Source: Sternotherus odoratus
Taxonomy: Eukaryota > Chordata > Testudines > Kinosternidae
Assembly: GCA_032164245.1 (NCBI GenBank)
Contig: JAVMKO010000003.1
Span: 64,674,390 to 64,738,389 of the forward strand
DNA: 64,000 nucleotides
Direction of reading: 5' to 3'
Shown here: positions 35,542 through 45,542 of the stretch, in pieces
Numbering within the stretch: position 1 is the first letter of the stretch
Layout of the letters: every line of letters begins with the position of its first letter
Program-made: the position numbers and the translations under genes
Notes under the pieces: generated by a model
Told to the model about the DNA's origin: nothing
The model's input: the letters and a program-made list of their open reading frames with translations, nothing else
Database searches by the model: none

Positions 35542-36451
35542 GACTCCCCCCCCCTCCCCCACAAAGAAGTGATTTTTATTTATGACTTGGCAAGTCAGGG
35601 TGCCTGTAGCAATTGCTTGTACATAATTTCTATGCTGCGAAGCAATCTTGGCTTACAGTAGTTTCCCTCCTCCTCCAGCTGAAAGAAGGAACTCCAAAGT
35701 TACTGTATTCTCAGGGCATGAAAAGAGGCAAGGACTATGTATTGCCTCTCCACTTACTAAAAGACAATCCTCAATCCAGAATTACCTTTTCAATGACAGT
35801 ACTTCATAATTTATTATGCAATTTACCATTCTAAAAGCAATAATTAGCAAACGTTTACAATGACCAGAAAATTCCTTGTAATTTTGAATATAAATCTTTA
35901 TATTTTTGTCTTGTGGCCATGCTTTGTAGATATTTTTTTTTTCTGTGCACATCTGTTTTAAAAACCTAAGAGTAGGGGGGAAATGTTACTTCAGTAAATG
36001 TGTCTATGTACCAGTGTTTTTGAAAATGAGGTTTTTGTATTGCCAAAGGTGGGTATTTGACATGTTGAATGGTTTGAAAAGTGCTGTGTACTTTCATGGA
36101 GCAGGTAGATATGCAAAATCATGCTTCCTCCTCCCCCCCCCCCACTCAAAAAACATGTTACTAGCAGTTAACAGGGACAAGAATACCATACCTGCCTCTC
36201 TGTGAGTTGTAAAGAGATTCTTCTACCTGCAGCACTACCCATAACAGATGTGTAATAACAAATCCCCAGCCTCACATCAATAATACAACAGACAGGCTTT
36301 TAGAAAACAATAGTAGACACGTTACATTCTGCAACTCTGTAATGACCCAAAGCAATGCATGAATGTGAAAAAGTGGCTTTTTTAAAAAAATGACTATTAA
36401 ACTTTTTTCAAAAACAGTTTAAAAGTCAAACATATCCCAAATGTGCTGCCT

Positions 36452-36476
36452 ACACACACACACGCACACACACACA
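36452..36476. repeat. (AC)n microsatellite in the 3' UTR
   Basis: ACACACACACACGCACACACACACA, about 12 dinucleotides with one interruption. Confidence 0.85.
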
Positions 36477-36898
36477 ACACCCCCTTTCCTTGGGCAGAAG
36501 GGGATAATGAAGTCTTTCCTGGCACTTTTTTTTTCTTCCTGTACGATTCAGAGTTTCCTTAGTATTTGTGTTTGTACATTTTGTGGTTAATTTAATTAAA
36601 GATGAAAAGGGCATTGGCAAAGTTGTTGAACAACAATTACCTCATTGCGTGTGTCAAGTGGTGCAGAAAATGCTGTTTTATCTAATGCTTTGCTACTTTA
36701 GAGAAGAAACCAAATGTTCACAGAAAAGATAGAATGCACGTTATTTTATCTTTTTGTTTTGCTAAGCCCAAAGATATCATGTTGGCATTGGAGGTGTAGC
36801 AAAGAACACGTGTATATTTATAGCTATATTTATACCACTATACCATATATGTATATAGATATATATTTATACCACTTAAGTTGTGAGCCAAACCATGT

Positions 36899-36904
36899 AA
36901 TAAA
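36899..36904 (+). promoter_or_regulatory. PRDM1: Proximal polyadenylation signal (AATAAA)
   Basis: A canonical hexamer lies 1358 bases after the stop, followed by a T-rich patch (CCTATTTTTCATC). Use of this site would exclude both MITEs and three of the four microRNA seed matches. Confidence 0.5.
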
Positions 36905-37032
36905 ACCTATTTTTCATCTAAGCGTGAAGATCAAATGTTCTCCAACTTTGCATATCATCTGATGCGCCAGCATCAGAATGCTGCATTAAGGCATTTATTA
37001 CTTGCTAGTACACATGCACAGTTGCTCATTTG

Positions 37033-37131
37033 GGGCCTGATCTTGCAAACACTTACATTAATAACTTTACTGATGTGCAGTCTCACAGAACTCAGTGTGA
37101 TTACACACTTCATAGTGTTTGCAGGACTGGT
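37033..37131. repeat. PRDM1: Short palindromic MITE in the distal 3' UTR
   Basis: The left end GGCCTGATCTTGCAAACACT and the right end AGTGTTTGCAGGACTGG are inverted, about 95 bp in all. It belongs to the 'cctgatc' group of small sauropsid palindromes. Confidence 0.6.
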
Positions 37132-37132
37132 C

Positions 37133-37254
37133 TAGGGTGACCAGATGTCCCATTTTTAAAGGGACAATCCCATTTTGGGGGACTTTTTCCTGTATAGGCA
37201 TCTATTACCCCCTACTCTGTCCCATTTTTTCACAGTTGTTATCTGGTCAACCTA
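37133..37254 (+). mobile_element. PRDM1: Short hAT-type MITE in the distal 3' UTR
   Basis: The element begins TAGGGTGACCAGATGTCCC and ends ATCTGGTCAACCTA, a good inverted repeat. The flanks GACTGGTC and ACTGGGTC are similar but offset by one base, as in a slightly eroded 8-bp duplication. It is adjacent to the preceding palindromic element. Confidence 0.75.
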
Positions 37255-38130
37255 ACTGGGTCTTGGATCTCCTCATATCATTGCTGGTTGGTTGGTTTTT
37301 TGAATAACCAAATAACCAGAAAGCCTAACTGAAAAAAACCTGAAAATAAACCAAAAAAAAAAACAAAATCTCAACCATGTATGGTATAAATATAATACAG
37401 AATGGTGAAGAGTGGAATGAACTATTTAAAGTAATTTGGGTTATTTAGGATGACCCTAATGTCTCATTTGCTCTGTCACTTGCAACTTGCAGAAAAATAA
37501 ATAGCATTATTACACCCTTTACCACTGTATACATTCTGTCGTTCTATCTACTTCTTATAAATTATAAATTCTAATGGACCACTTCATAAAGCCAGGGTTT
37601 GGGGATTTTAATTTTTATTTTTAAATGTCATTCTAATGCCTTCTACTAATAAATAAATAAACCTCAAACCTAAGAAAATCCTAGGAAGTCTCTAAATATA
37701 GCTTTTGAAGGACTACAGTTGTACGTTCATTACATTTCTGTTCCTATAAATTGTGAGGCTGACATCTTTTAATGTAGCAATGGTTCTGAAAAATAGTACT
37801 TAACTATAGGATAAACCAAAGTATCACTACTGTCACTGGGCACACACTTCTCCTTTTATTTGCCTGTAGTGCTTTCTTTGTATTTGTTACAAATTTTACA
37901 AAGATTTATACGCATCAGCTTTAAGAATTGTTACTACTCTTTGCTGTTTTTTCCACTTCCCTTAGAACTTTTACATGTGAATGTAGCAACAATCAACAGT
38001 GTTTTTTTCCTCTTTTTAAGAAAGACTCTGACCAAAGTTAACAAGCTTTTTACTTTGCTAGAATAACAAACTATCTTATGTTTACGTACTGGTTTACATC
38101 GTTATTTATGTGCGAATTGTCAAAATGTAA

Positions 38131-38136
38131 ATTAAA
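38131..38136 (+). promoter_or_regulatory. PRDM1: Distal polyadenylation signal (ATTAAA)
   Basis: ATTAAA is followed about 20 bases later by a T-rich, then GT-containing, stretch (TTCACTTGTCTTCGATGTCG), the usual downstream pattern. It is taken here as the main 3' end of PRDM1. Confidence 0.5.
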
Positions 38137-38155
38137 TATAAATGTTCATTGCTTT

Positions 38156-39555
38156 ATTAATGCTTCACTTGTCTTCGATGTCGTACGCTGTCTGCACACG
38201 CAACTGATTTTCAGACTACATTCTTACCCGTAGCCACAAATACGTTGCATACTGACAACTATCATGTCGTGAATAATACTGACTTCTGCCTTTTGTGAGT
38301 TTTTCTTTCTATAATTCAGATGCAACATATAACAATGCCAGAGTTGAGTATAGAATTTACTTAATTAAATCAATCTCTTTGTTTTTAGCCTATAACACTT
38401 TCATTCTTTTCTTCAGAATGTCACAAGTTATGATGAAAGCATTTTTACAATATCTGCCTTTCAGAGACGTGACCAGGGTTTTAATATTACATCTTTTTTC
38501 CAAATGCTTATCATTTCTGGCCTGAAACTGTAACCACTGGGACCATACTGAGACAATCACAATGTTTGCATGAGACCACTTAATCCTGTATTAACAAGGT
38601 GGGAACTACATGCAAAATATCTCACAAAATAGATGTGCGTATGAGCTAATTCTAGAAAGAGTTTGAGCTCGCGCAGCCAAACTGAATAATAACTTTGTGA
38701 AGCATCCCCTTGTTAATTCCATGTTTGCTACTTCCATCATCCATTACCGAATCGAAAACAGAATAGGCCATGTGGCATCCTTTCTTACCTGAACGTTAAG
38801 GAAATAATGTTCCTTACACTCAACACTGTATGATGTTTTAAAAGTATTTCACTGTCCTCTTTAAATTCATTTAAACATCTGTCTCAAGAATTTGAAATAT
38901 TGCCAAGAGCGAACTGTGGAGTTAAGAAAACCAGAGCACTGTTGTCATAAATGTGCCAAATGGTGCATGTTATACTCTTTTATTCTACAGAGCAATTGCT
39001 GTAATATTTTTTTTAAAGTAGGATAACCGTTACCGCCATAAATCATAGTTCATTACTTGGCAAGGCATTGCTTTGTGCGGGAGAGTTATGTCCTGGGGAC
39101 ACTGGTAAGCTTTAGAAGATGTTTAATAAACCACATTACATAAAAAGACAATGCACATTATACCTCGCAGCCTCATTAGCCTGAAGTCAGCAGCTGTTGC
39201 ATTTGGTTTTGGTGAAACTGAAGCTAGTTAGCAGGCATTAAAGGGAGCATATTGTGCCCAGAAATACAGTGGGCTTAAAAAAAGGGGAGGGGGGGTTATT
39301 AACTGTATAAGAAGCAAAGTGTGCAGGTAACAGACCTTTTTTCTTCCATTTGTTTCATAGGGACCCCAATCCTATGAGGTATTTCGTGCTTCCCACCACA
39401 ACACTAACCACTGAAGAAGTGGGATGCTTGGTTACTGTACATGCTCAGTTATAGGCTTACAGAAGGCTTGGTTGGAAATTCAATTTTAAATATTATAGAG
39501 GAAAAGAACTCTGATTTCCAATGGTTTTTCAGCTGAGCTTGGGCTAACACCACAA
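38156..39555. other. Non-coding DNA just downstream of PRDM1
   Basis: AT-rich sequence with no recognised repeat or gene. The CpG-containing segment at 38160-38280 directly after the proposed poly(A) site could be conserved flanking DNA, but this cannot be judged without alignment. Confidence 0.45.
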
Positions 39556-39559
39556 AAGA

Positions 39560-40035
39560 ACATAGGCATTGCAACCTGGGAGTGGGGAGACCCATGTTCA
39601 AAGGCCTGCTCCACAGAGGGAAGAAGAATCAGGGTCTCCCACATCCGAGATAAGTACCCAAGATACTGGGTTGGCTATAAAAGAGAACGCCACCTTCTCG
39701 TGTATAGAATTAAGCTTGCTCTGAGCATGCCCACTAGATCATGCCTTGTAAGCAAGGTAGGTGAGGCGCTCTCTAGTTGGAGGGGCTGCTGGGGCTAAGC
39801 AGTAAGGCAGGCTCTGAGCTGCTGGGTGGAAGCAGGACTGAGGCACCTGTGCACATATCCAGCCACCAAAACATAGGTGCTGAGGGGTCCTGATGGCAAA
39901 AATATAGATGCCAAGGTGCTTCAGGGGCCTACAGTTACACAGCAGTTGAGTAGTGATTTTAAGGATCGTAGACATCCCCGATTTAGGCACATGACTTAAA
40001 AATATTTTCCATCACTACTGAGTGATTGAGAGTCG
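39560..40035. repeat. Decayed interspersed repeat, same family as 17750-18740
   Basis: Shared phrases in the same order include 'tctcccacatccgagataag', AGCAAGGTAGGTGAGG and TGCACATATCCAGCC with ATAGGTGCTGAGG. The family cannot be named from the sequence alone. Confidence 0.5.
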
Positions 40036-40948
40036 TAGCTTCGGGCTAGACTCTGGGCCAGAAATGAATGAATCCTCTACTGCTGGCAATGCTGAACTAG
40101 AGAGATGAAAAAGGAAAGAGTGACCCCATGAGTTATCATTAGGCTATAAAGCCTTTTAGGTTTAGGTTACTAATTTGAAATCAGTGGGGCACCATGCCAA
40201 TCCAGGGGGTCCATAGGCACAGTGCTCATTCCGGAATTGGGGCCTAAGACTTCCTGTTCAGAGGCATTAAATTGGAAAATGTTTTTTTTTTTAATATATG
40301 TAAAATTATCTAATTATTGTTAGGCATGAAACACTCCGCTCAGTACTGTGTAGGATTAAACCAGAATGGAGTCTATAAAGATAAATTGTGTCCCTATAGC
40401 TTGCTAGAATGCTTAAAAAATTGAAAACATAATCATTGAGCAAGGACACTACATTGGTATAATTTATTTCAAATCACAAGAATTTTAATAAAATAATACA
40501 GGACACGAGACAATGAGGGAAATACAGCTGTGCTGTGATAAGCACTAGTGATGGCTCTTAAAATGATCAGGAGATGGGGAAAATATAAAGAATGATTGGC
40601 TAATTCCTACTGTGGAAAGAAGGGAGGGGTGGGGTTCAATATTGTACAGCTTGCAAGAGGCAGTGAATTGCTAAGTAGCACAACACAGTGCTGCCACAGT
40701 TCTAGGTGAAGGCTGTGAGGCACTCTAGAAGGGCCTAAATACCTAGGAAATTGAGTAACCCAGAAACAGGTGAAGATCAATAGAGGCAAGTGCAAGAAAA
40801 TGTGCAGTGGAAGAAGGAACAAGTCACAGTTGGTTTCACCTCCCCATGCTGGAGACCACTTACTGGCTCTAGGCCAGCCTTTGCTGTGAGCTGCCATGTT
40901 TGATTTGCAAGCCAGTAGATGACAGATCAGTGCAGTAGCAGGTGTGAG
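40036..40948. other. Non-coding stretch without recognised features
   Basis: No gene or repeat is recognised. The 125-codon minus-strand frame at 40607-40984 runs into the neighbouring transposon and resembles no protein. Confidence 0.45.
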
Positions 40949-40956
40949 GTGGAGGC

Positions 40957-41967
40957 TAGGTTGACCAGATAGCAAGTGTGACAAATAGAGTTGCTAGGTC
41001 GAAAAGGGACCCAGGTGGCTTTGATCAGCACTGCTGACCAGGCCTTTACAAGTCAGGTCAGCAGCACAGTGGGGCTAAGGCAAATTCCCTGCCTGCCTTT
41101 GCGCCATGCAGCTCCCAGAAGCAGCAGCAGCATCGCCCCTCTCAGGCTGCTACACATGGGGCAGTCAGAGGGGGCCCCATGCCCGATTCGCCCCAGTGCC
41201 AGATTCCATGCCAGATCTGCCACGGTGCCAGATTCACAGCTCTTATTGGCTGGGAACCATGGCCAATGGGCGCTGCGGGGGTGGCACCTGTGGATGGGAC
41301 AGTGTACAGAGCCGTCTGGCTGTGTCTCTGCAGAGGGGGGCCGGAGAAGGGACATGCCGTTACTTCCAGGAGCATCCTGAGGTAAGCGCCACCCAGAGCC
41401 TGTACCCCTGACCCACTCTGCACCCCAACCCCCTGCCCAAGCCCTGATCCCCCCCCACCTTCCAAATTCCTCAGTCCCAGCATGGAGCCCCCACCTACAC
41501 CCCAAACCTCTCAGCCCCTAACCCCACTCCAGAGCCTGCACCTCCAGCCAGCGCTCTCACACTGGCCCCGCTTCAGCCCAACCCCCTGCCTCAGCCTGGA
41601 GCCTCCTCCTCCACACCACTCCGCCTCCACACAGATCCCGCCCCCCCCCCCCACCAGCACGCTAGAGGCTGCACCCTCCTCCCCCAGCCGGCGCCCACAC
41701 CCCAGCGCGCTGAGCCAGCCCTGTGAACATGGGCGAGTGAGAGTGGGGAGAGCGAGGGACGAAGGGAGGTGGGGATGGCATGAGCAGGGGTAGGGCCTCA
41801 GAGAAGGGGGCGGCGCAAGGGTGTTCAGTTTTGTGAGAGTATAAAGTTGGCAACCCTAGTGACAAATCAGGCCAGGAGGTGAGCGGGGGGGAGGAATAGG
41901 CTCCTATATAAGAGAAAGCCCCATATATTGGGATGTCTGTATAAAATCAGAATATCTCGCCACCCTA
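40957..41967 (-). mobile_element. hAT-type MITE split by a second hAT element
   Basis: The outer element starts TAGGTTGACCAGAT and ends ATCTCGCCACCCTA. It lies between perfect 8-bp duplications GTGGAGGC (40949-40956 and 41968-41975). Its interior (GGCTCCTATATAAG and following) is the reverse complement of the family seen at 25679 and 37133. Without the insert (40986-41858 plus one duplication copy) it is about 130 bp, the normal size for the family. Confidence 0.9.
40986..41858. mobile_element. Non-autonomous hAT element nested in the MITE
   Basis: The 873-bp element starts TAGAGTTGCTAGG and ends TTGGCAACCCTA, between perfect 8-bp duplications GTGACAAA (40978-40985 and 41859-41866). The interior is GC-rich, with C-rich low-complexity repeats (41400-41700) and a self-complementary centre around ATTGGCTGGGAACC. 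Long open frames on both strands (up to 150 codons) are products of this base composition. This element type is familiar from turtle genomes. Confidence 0.9.
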
Positions 41968-41975
41968 GTGGAGGC

Positions 41976-42369
41976 CTACGTATGCTCTCTACTGAAGAGA
42001 TACATTACTATAAACATTTGTCTACTGAGCAATTGAGGGCGGAAAGAACCATTTTTTTGGTATCCATAGTGGGAGCCTATGAAGGGTCTAGCTGTAAGAG
42101 GAACTGACGCCACTTTAAGGAAGGGAGCAATTGTGCAGCTGTGCGCTACAATTTTGGCTGCAATTTTACATAAGCACCATTTCCCTTGAACAGAGTTTGG
42201 ACAAATATAAGGACCAGAGCATTGGGGAACTAGGTATTAAGCAAAAGTATTAATTGTTTCAAAAGAACCTGGCCTGAAAAGCAATACAAAAACGGTATGT
42301 ACACCAGGAAGGGAAAAGTTCTTCAAAAGAGCCTACTGGATGTTGTTCACAGTCCTTTAGCATAGCTGG
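41976..42369. other. Non-coding stretch without recognised features
   Basis: Short AT-rich unique sequence between transposons; nothing assigned. Confidence 0.45.
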
Positions 42370-42450
42370 GTTAGTGTAATTATACTCATTTGACAGATGG
42401 GGAACTGAAGCCCTGAGAGGTGAAGTGACTGGCCTGTGGCTGGTGAGGCT
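42370..42450 (-). repeat. MIR-type SINE core fragment
   Basis: GACAGATGGGGAACTGAAG, then GAGAGGTGAAGTGACTGGCC, is the reverse of the conserved MIR core. It is an old, inactive copy. Confidence 0.65.
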
Positions 42451-42716
42451 AGGGAGCAGTTAGTGTTTTCATTTTGGGGTTGTTTCCTCTCCCCCGAGGC
42501 AAACTTGGAAGTGGGAAGGATGGGGGTATGGCACAGAGAAGTTTTTCTTTTAAAAGAAAGTAGGTTTCCCGCAAGATGATACAACAAAAGGACTGGGCAA
42601 AACAGTAAACAAACAAGAAGAGGTACCATGTGTGCCCCTTCTTTCTGCCTTTGATTCTGAAGAGGGCAGGATGGCCTGTGGGATGACAGGAAGTGTGACG
42701 ACGACGATGGCGACGG

Positions 42717-42908
42717 GAGGGGGCAAAGGATAGCTCAGTGGTTTGAGCATTGGCCTGCTTAAACCCAGGGTTGTGAGTTCAATCCTTGAGGGGGCCATCA
42801 AGGGATCGGGGGCAAAAAATCTGTGTACTTGGTCCTGCTAGTGTAGGCAGGGGACTGGACTTGATGACCTTTCAAGGTCTTTCCAGTTCTAGGAGATAGG
42901 TATATAAC
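42717..42908 (+). mobile_element. tRNA-derived SINE (cryptodiran turtle type)
   Basis: The head has a Pol III A box (ATAGCTCAGTGGTTTGAGC) and a B box (GTTGTGAGTTCAATCC), as in a tRNA. The body reads CTTGGTCCTGCTAGTG, GACTTGATGACCTTTCAAGG and TCCAGTTCTAGGAGATAGG, the signature of the tRNA-derived SINE family described from cryptodiran turtles. The copy looks full length and little decayed. It is the best single clue to the host lineage. It should not be annotated as a tRNA gene: it lacks a proper acceptor stem and anticodon arm. Confidence 0.85.
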
Positions 42909-44594
42909 TCCATTTAAATAATAATAATGGCAATCTCAGAAAATCACTTTCCTTCAGTCACGGAACAAGGAAGGCAGTTTTATTATAATGACAGGAATAG
43001 AAACTAGGTTAAAAGTTTCTAAAATGTTAAGGTTGCAAAGTCAAGCATTGAAGTTAAGAAATATCATTATTAAGGATGCCTGTGTGACTTTAATTCAGCC
43101 CTCTTGTGCATATGGATTATGATGCAGGGTTTATTTAAATGATCATATACTATAGTTTCCATAGGACCGCTGCCTCATTCAATGAAATACCACCCACACG
43201 CCCTGCCCCTACCGCAGCTATCTTCCGCACCTATCATCGCCCTCGCCCACCTCTGCTCCTCACTCCTCTGCACTCCGATCAGACTGTTTTTTCCACCTCC
43301 TCTTTGCTGCCTGGCCACAAGTAGCGGGAATATTGAGGGCACAGGAGAGTCAGTCTCCCTGCCATAACAGCCCTTGGTTACCAGGAGGGGCAACCACAGG
43401 GAAAGTCCTGAGTGTAGCATGCTCAGTGTAAATGGAATCTTCAGAGAAATTAGCTGCTGATCTCAAATGAGCTACTGAGCTTGTACAAACTGAGATGTTT
43501 CAAAGGCATATAACTTGGCAAGATCTGGGTGGTCTTCAATGGCAATATTTAAAAGGCACACCCCTGACACCAGGGGAATCCCCTGCCAAATTTCAAGGCC
43601 CTGCTTTATAGCACAGAGTTGCTAAAGCGTCTCTTTAAAATGGTTGTCATTTTTTTAAACATGCGCAAAATAGTGTATTTTTCACAAACCTCATTCCCAG
43701 AACTATTTTAGCTGAAACTTTCCATAAAAAATTCAGGCCGAGACAGACACCCAGCATGGAAAATATCAGCCCAGTTGGTTAAACTGAAAACCGGGTCGTA
43801 TATTGGACAACATTCTTAACTATAGATGTTGCTGCCTGTTCCACTTATTATAAGGAAAAGATTATCCCTAAAACTCTCTCATTCCTTTGAGCTGTAGAGC
43901 TTCAGCTTAGAATCTTCTCCTCCTGCCTTGCTCCCTGTGACAGAATTAAAGAACTAAACCGTGCATCTTCACTGAGAGAAAGAGCAGAATGTAGGAAAGG
44001 GCACCTTGAAATTGTGTGTTCTAAGGCTGGGGAGGGGACTACTCCCAATTTTGCCCGGGGGGAGGCCATCCACAAATTGTTATACATGGGCTCAACAGAG
44101 AGGCAAGTGACCTAAGTGGCACAGACCATAAACTTCCCTGTCACCACCTACAGGTGGAACGTGTTAGGAATCTTGTATTACGGCTACCCATGGATTAGGA
44201 GACTTCGTTTTCCTGGGCCATCTGCTTTCAGTACCACTAAAATCTCTTAAAAATAGGAGAGAAAACATCAATAAAAATGTTTTTTTATGTTTATATAAGG
44301 GTGACTGAGTATTACATGCTATTGTGCCTCTGGTGCATAGGGCAAAGCCATTAGTTCCTTGCTAATTGTATTTGTCAAGATTATGGAATGAGGAAATCAT
44401 AAACTGGGTTAAAAAAATAACATGAAAGCAAAATGACTCACCAATTATGGAATTTAGTTATTGGAAAACAAACAATGGCAACCCTAGTCTATGGTTTCCT
44501 GATATGTAATAAGCCTTTGTCAGGTGAGTTTTAAAAGGAAGTAGGAAAAAATTGAAACTTTCTGCATGTTTATGTCTCCAAAGAGAATAAGGCC
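42909..44594. other. Non-coding stretch without recognised features
   Basis: It opens with a short AAT run. A pyrimidine-rich segment (43180-43320) gives short spurious frames. No gene, RNA or named repeat was recognised. Confidence 0.45.
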
Positions 44595-44800
44595 ATGTCT
44601 ACACTAGCACTTATGTCAGCAAAACTTTTGTCACTCGGGGATGTGAAAAAAACACTCCTCTGAGTGACATAAATTTTGCCAGCATAAGCACTCATGTGCA
44701 CCACTGCTCGTTAAGCTGGTTTTATGTCAATGAGAGACATACCGCGGCCAAACAAATGCTCTGACAGCAGCACAGCTGAATGGGTGCATTTGTGCTGCAT
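44595..44800. mobile_element. MITE of the 'gtctacact' family, partial
   Basis: The left end AAGGCCATGTCTACACTAGC matches the elements at 2743 and 17226. GTCACTCGGGGATGTG and CTGAGTGACATAA form part of an internal palindrome. The right inverted end is missing; the 5S-like segment begins instead. Confidence 0.6.
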
Positions 44801-44810
44801 TAAATGGTCT

Positions 44811-44926
44811 TAGTAATGCCACTTGGGCCTATGACTTTAAACAGAACTTAAGCATGGTCAGGGCTGGTCAGTGTTTGGATGGGAAACTGTGTACTTCAGG
44901 AAGTGATGGTGTTAATTTGGTAAGAG
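44811..44926 (+). repeat. 5S-rRNA-derived SINE or pseudogene segment
   Basis: The run GGCCTATGACTTTAAACAG, AACTTAAGCATGGTCAGGGC, TGGTCAGTGTTTGGATGGG and AAACTG follows vertebrate 5S rRNA from its 5' end through the internal control region. The diagnostic match is AAGCTAAGCAGGGTCGGGCC / TGGTTAGTACTTGGATGGG, recalled from the 5S sequence. There are many substitutions, so it is not a functional 5S gene. 5S-headed SINEs (SINE3 type, AmnSINE1) are known in vertebrates, and this is probably one, but the body and tail were not identified. Confidence 0.6.
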
Positions 44927-44928
44927 CA

Positions 44929-45542
44929 TAAGAATGGCCACACTGGGTCAGACCTAAGATCCATCTAGCCGAGTATCCTGTTTATCAACAGTGGCCAATG
45001 TCAGAATGAGGGACATGAACAGAACAGGTAATCATCAAGTGATCCATCCGCTGTCACCTATTCCCAGCTTCTGGCAAACTGAGGTTAGAGACACCATCTC
45101 AGCCCATCCTGGCTAATAGACACTAATGGAGCTATCCTCCATGAACTTATCTAGTTCTTTTTCAAACCCTGTTATAGTTCTGACCTTCACAACATGCTCT
45201 GGCAAGGAGTTCCACAAGTTGAAGATGCATTGTGTGAAAAAATACTTCCTTTTGTTTGTTTTAAATCTTCTGCCTATTAATTTCATTTGGTGACCCCTAG
45301 TTCTTGTGGTATGAGAAGGAGTAAATAACATTTCCTTATTTACTTTCTCCACTCCACTAATGTTTTTATAGACCTCTTTCATATCCGTTCTTAGTCATTT
45401 TTTTTCCAAGCTGAAAAGTCCCAGTCTTATTAATCTCTCCTCATATGGCAGCTGTTCCATACCCCTAATCATTTTTGTTCCACTTTTCCAATTCCAATAT
45501 ATCTTTTTTTAGCTGGGGTGACCACATCTGCATGCAGTATTC
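44929..45542 (-). mobile_element. CR1 LINE 3' end
   Basis: On the minus strand this gives the C-terminal part of CR1 ORF2 (open frame 45113-45382 with [20 protein letters not shown] and [11 protein letters not shown]), followed by the 3' UTR and the typical tail (GACCCAGTGTGGCCATTCTTA). The frame is broken upstream. CR1 copies are nearly always 5'-truncated like this. Confidence 0.85.

Larger units (their letters stand above)
6765..38155 (+). other. PRDM1: PRDM1 gene (Blimp-1), complete transcription unit
   Basis: PRDM1 encodes a PR-domain zinc-finger repressor that drives plasma-cell and effector T-cell differentiation and, in vertebrate embryos, germ-cell, slow-muscle and neural-crest fates. 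It acts in the nucleus by recruiting co-repressors such as G9a, HDACs and Groucho/TLE to GAAAG-containing sites. Seven exons are present in the vertebrate order with GT-AG borders. Introns are 1568, 7077, 4753, 11979, 380 and 283 bp. The joined frame is open from 8706 to 35541 and gives 787 aa; human Blimp-1 counted from the equivalent Met is 789 aa. There is no frameshift or missing domain, so the gene looks functional. No other gene overlaps it. In tetrapods the usual downstream neighbour is ATG5, which is not seen here. The outer ends of the unit are estimates. Confidence 0.95.
35542..38155 (+). other. PRDM1: PRDM1 3' UTR (long form)
   Basis: An AT-rich sequence follows the stop, with an (AC)n tract at 36452-36476. 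Two polyadenylation signals are plausible, giving UTRs of about 1.4 and 2.6 kb. The region 37980-38150 looks like a terminal conserved block (low CpG, no repeats, ends in ATTAAA). MicroRNA seed matches seen directly: TACCTCA (let-7 type) at 36648-36654, ACCAAAG (miR-9 type) at 37815-37821 and 38031-38037, and TGTTTAC (miR-30 type) at 38079-38085. All three families are reported regulators of PRDM1 in vertebrates. Two MITEs (37033-37131 and 37133-37254) lie between the two signals. Confidence 0.6.

Noticed and set aside
41053..41505. 150-codon and overlapping frames
   Set aside because: They lie within the nested hAT element and reflect its GC-rich, low-complexity interior.
42717..42790. tRNA gene
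   Set aside because: A and B boxes are present, but there is no paired acceptor stem or anticodon arm and the sequence continues into the SINE body.
44811..44926. Functional 5S rRNA gene
   Set aside because: Too many changes in the control region and no terminator; treated as a derived repeat.
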